A stretch of 64,000 nt of DNA from Sanderia malayensis (Eukaryota > Cnidaria > Scyphozoa > Semaeostomeae > Pelagiidae), in assembly GCA_013076295.1 (NCBI GenBank), contig RQOL01000622.1, positions 1-64,000 of the forward strand, given 5' to 3'. The notes beneath the pieces are model-generated. The model was not told the DNA's origin. It did no database searches and saw only the letters and a program-made list of their open reading frames with translations. Both the position numbers and the translations under genes were made by a program. Shown piece by piece: positions 63,016-64,000 of the stretch (position 1 is the first letter of the stretch; each line of letters opens with the position of its first letter).

Positions 63016-64000
63016 TTGTCACAATTTTGTTCTCAACAGTCAGGCGTTCCTGCTCTGGGAAAATCTGAAAGAGAAATTGTCGAGTTCTATTTCAATCAAA
63101 GGTACGCGTACGATTCAATTTTAATGTTGATTGGGAAGTATCACAGCACAGAATGGAGTAAAAGCATGCTAAAACGAAGATTAAGAGAATATAGTCTGCA
63201 CAGGAAAAACACGCAATATTCATCCGAAGAATCTGTTAGAGCTAACATTGAAAGTGAAAGCACTGGTCCAGGATCAATAATGGGTTATCGCAGAATGTGG
63301 AGCAGACTTAAAATTCAAACAAGTTGCATGTGTCACGGGATACAGTTATGCGAATATTGAGAGAAGTGGACCCTGTTGCAACAGTGCAGCGTAGTGCTCG
63401 CAGGTTGAAACGAAGAACCTAGAAATCTGCAGGTCCAAATGCAACATGGCACATCGATGGTTACGATAAACACAAACCGTATAGATTTCCGATCCACGGT
63501 TGCATTGATGGGTCTTCAAGAACAATATTGTGGATGAAAGTAGGGAGAAGCAACAATAACCCGGTCATAACAGCCAGCTATTATATGAGTGCCTTGCAAG
63601 AATTTGGGTGTTGTCCGTCCCTTGTGCAAACTGATTGTGGAACGGAGAACGGGATAATCGAAGGTATCCAAAGCACTTTGATGATTGATTTAAATGGACA
63701 TAGATACGGCTCTTCTCCATCTAATCAGAGAATCGAGAGCTGGTGGTCCCACTACAGACATGCCCAAGGGTCATAGATTACTTCAAAAATCTTTTTTGCA
63801 GTGGCCTCCTATTACTTGGAAGCTACCCACATATGGAATGTGCATGGTTCACATTTTCAAAGCTTCTTCAACGTGAATTAGGTATTATCAGGCATGAATG
63901 GAATGGTCATCTCATACGAAAGTCAAGACATACAGACGTTTCTGGTATTCCCAATGAGCTATATCATATCCCAGAAAGGTTTGATTATGAAGACTGTGGT
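63016..64000 (+). pseudogene. rve/DDE transposase (integrase-core type, IS3EU-like?), runs off the window
   Basis: The N-terminal part (63040-63310) is a helix-turn-helix region: KSEREIVEFYFNQRYAYDSI, STEWSKSMLKRRLREYSLHR and SIMGYRRMWSRLKI. After a one-base shift near 63320 the frame reads HVSRDTVMRILREVDPVAT, a TAG where a residue is expected (about 63420), then GPNATWHIDGYDKHKPYRFP (first Asp), LVQTDCGTENGIIEGIQ (second Asp) and SNQRIESWWSHYRH (catalytic Glu). A further shift near 63765 leads to LLLLGSYPHMECAWFTFSKL and NELYHIPERFDYEDCG at the edge. The DDE residues are all present; two shifts and one stop break it. The family resembles integrase-core proteins of fish and cnidarians; IS3EU is a guess. 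Confidence 0.75.

Overview
The window is nuclear DNA of an invertebrate animal. An anthozoan cnidarian is the best guess, with low confidence, from the mix of element families (PIN-like 'GCDTT' proteins, Helitrons with RPA genes, alpha-kinase, LINEs with a SGNH ORF1). The DNA is A+T-rich, genes have short GT-AG introns, LINEs end in (TAA)n or A-runs, and there is no operon structure, rRNA gene, functional tRNA gene or CRISPR array. It is almost entirely a graveyard of mobile elements. I see no conserved single-copy host gene.

Layout. 0.8-2.0 kb: broken PIN-like gene (copy 1). 2.0-2.9 kb: satellite array. 3.0-6.5 kb: broken BEL/Pao LTR retroelement. 6.5-7.9 kb: unidentified coding remnants. 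8.6-10.2 kb: non-autonomous Helitron-like copy A with (ATGT)n and satellite units. 11.1-12.2 kb: 181-bp tandem repeats. 12.3-12.9 kb: a small three-exon gene. 14.9-20.1 kb: Helitron 1 (Rep/helicase, four introns, frameshifted). 22.1-24.0 kb: Helitron-like array end joined head-to-tail to copy B. 24.7-25.3 kb: MITE. 25.4-26.1 kb: LINE fragment. 28.6-29.4 kb: alpha-kinase pseudogene. 30.2-32.7 kb: PIN-like gene copy 2, split by Helitron-like copy C. 35.0-36.6 kb: gag/MYND/LINE ORF1/SGNH mosaic. 36.6-37.3 kb: TIR element with a 6-bp target duplication. 37.9-41.1 kb: large nearly intact zinc-finger hAT-like transposase (-). 42.0-45.8 kb: LINE with two PHD fingers (-), head to head with a second LINE fragment. 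47.7-54.8 kb: Helitron 2 (-), nearly intact, with a USP-like protease, DUF6570, Rep, helicase and a separate spliced RPA gene. 55.2-57.8 kb: LINE. 57.8-59.8 kb: Gypsy element with an internal deletion. 59.8-60.2 kb: unassigned exon. 60.7-62.6 kb: long-TIR element holding PIN-like copy 3. 62.8-63.0 kb: tRNA-derived SINE. 63.0-64.0 kb: rve/DDE transposase running off the end.

The most notable pattern is a family of non-autonomous Helitron-like elements. They start TCTAATA, end CTAG, sit between A and T, and carry a promoter-like CACGTG/CCAAT segment and arrays of a ~114-bp satellite unit. One copy interrupts a PIN-like gene so that the element's first bases supply the stop codon. Another is inserted directly behind the 3' end of a relative. 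Two autonomous Helitron lineages in the same window are candidate sources of the machinery. All annotation is by eye from translated motifs; no database search was run.
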